Assembly (NCBI GenBank): GCA_003561715.1
Contig: PWVU01000087.1
Coordinates: 1 to 6,106, forward strand
Reading direction: 5' to 3'
Source: Candidatus Kaiserbacteria bacterium
Lineage (GTDB): Bacteria > Patescibacteriota > Minisyncoccia > Phycocordibacterales > UBA12088
Length of the DNA stretch: 6,106 nt
In this document: positions 5,739 through 6,106 of the stretch, piece after piece
Layout of the letters: each line of letters begins with the position of its first letter
Numbering within the stretch: position 1 is the stretch's first letter
Program-made: the position numbers and the translations under genes
The notes under the pieces: generated by a model
What the model was told of the DNA's origin: nothing
The model's input: the letters and a program-made list of their open reading frames with translations, nothing else
Databases searched by the model: none

Positions 5739-6106
5739 CTATGCAACATGCCGCTCAAGCGCCTGCAGATACGGAAGAACGTGCGTGTTAAAAAATGGCG
5801 TTGGCTCCAAAATCTCCCTTAGAATATTCCGATCTTCCTCGGGTAATTGATGCAATAATAGCGCGGCTTTTGCACTAAATACACCTCCAAACGCAACATC
5901 TTCTGGTTGCGGCAACGTAACACCGTACCGCGACGCTACAGCATTAGCCTTTGCGTACATGTCTTCATCGATAGACATACTAATCCCACCCGCTGTCATC
6001 GCATGAGGAGTGTTGTAAAGAGACTTTTGTTTGATAAGCTCCATCATCGCAGCTCGCTTATCACCAGTTGATTGGACAGCCTGCCCAATATCTCCGCCCG
6101 GCAAAA
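5739..6106 (-). CDS. Unrecognised protein, C-terminal part only (N-terminus beyond the window)
   Basis: An open frame runs from the window edge to a TAG at 5741-5739. About 121 residues are visible. The TTG at 6104 could be a start but nothing supports it, so the gene probably continues outside the window. I do not recognise the product. The visible part is hydrophilic, without membrane segments, and looks mainly helical (DKRAAMMELIKQKSLY, DEDMYAKANAVASRYG, SAKAALLLHQLPEEDRNILR), with glycine-rich pieces (PGGDIGQ, TAGGISM, AFGGVF). It ends 27 bases before the exported-protein gene on the same strand, suggesting an operon in which it comes first. Function cannot be given from this fragment. 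Confidence 0.75.
   Translation of the reverse strand, partial: LPGGDIGQAVQSTGDKRAAMMELIKQKSLYNTPHAMTAGGISMSIDEDMYAKANAVASRYGVTLPQPEDVAFGGVFSAKAALLLHQLPEEDRNILREILEPTPFFNTHVLPYLQALERHVA

Noticed and set aside
5444..5850. Plus-strand open frames opposite the exported protein and the partial gene
   Set aside because: They are antisense to a gene with a clear signal peptide and consistent domain pattern, and they have no ribosome-binding site or recognisable motif.
1..6106. CRISPR array, tRNA, rRNA or insertion sequence
   Set aside because: I saw no regularly spaced repeats, no cloverleaf or rRNA core sequence, and no transposase or terminal inverted repeats; the only mobile element is the intein.

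Overview
The window looks like a chromosomal piece of a bacterium using the standard bacterial code. Candidate Phyla Radiation/Patescibacteria (Parcubacteria-like) is my best guess. This is inferred from three things: a DnaE whose usual GPGRGS polymerase motif reads TTIRGSVAGS and whose C-terminus stops right after the OB fold; a small exported protein with an N-terminal LQEFVTTLVERGIIS-type segment that I associate with Parcubacterial secreted proteins; and start sites of mixed Shine-Dalgarno quality. UGA is used as a stop, which argues against the recoded lineages (Gracilibacteria/Absconditabacteria). No rRNA, tRNA or ribosomal protein is present to confirm the lineage.

Layout. Positions 1-4271 (+) hold the 3' part of dnaE, the replicative DNA polymerase III alpha subunit. 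It is open from the first base, so its true start lies upstream of the window. The gene is interrupted in frame by a 431-residue intein (2013-3305) inserted at the conserved FNK^SH site of the polymerase. The intein has all the expected protein-splicing blocks and a two-motif LAGLIDADG homing endonuclease with both acidic positions kept. It also carries an extra helix-turn-helix-like segment before the C-terminal splicing block. Positions 4272-4449 are non-coding, with irregular TTAGG repeats just after dnaE, a plausible sigma70-type promoter, a small leader hairpin and a strong Shine-Dalgarno.

Positions 4450-4986 (+) encode a soluble 178-residue protein that I do not recognise. A 10-bp inverted repeat lies inside its 5' coding region. 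A short hairpin and a perfect 12-bp hairpin follow it (4995-5041). These sit between convergent genes and probably end transcription from both sides.

Positions 5085-6106 are on the minus strand: a partial unrecognised gene (5739 to the window end), then after 27 bases a 208-residue exported protein with a signal peptide and a likely beta-sandwich domain. These two are probably co-transcribed.

How the parts relate. The intein must splice itself out for DnaE to work, so chromosome replication depends on it. The other genes show no obvious functional link to dnaE. The most distinctive content is the endonuclease-bearing intein in an unusual DnaE and the orphan gene with its own apparent regulatory signals. 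I did not find a multi-gene system that I could defend as new.
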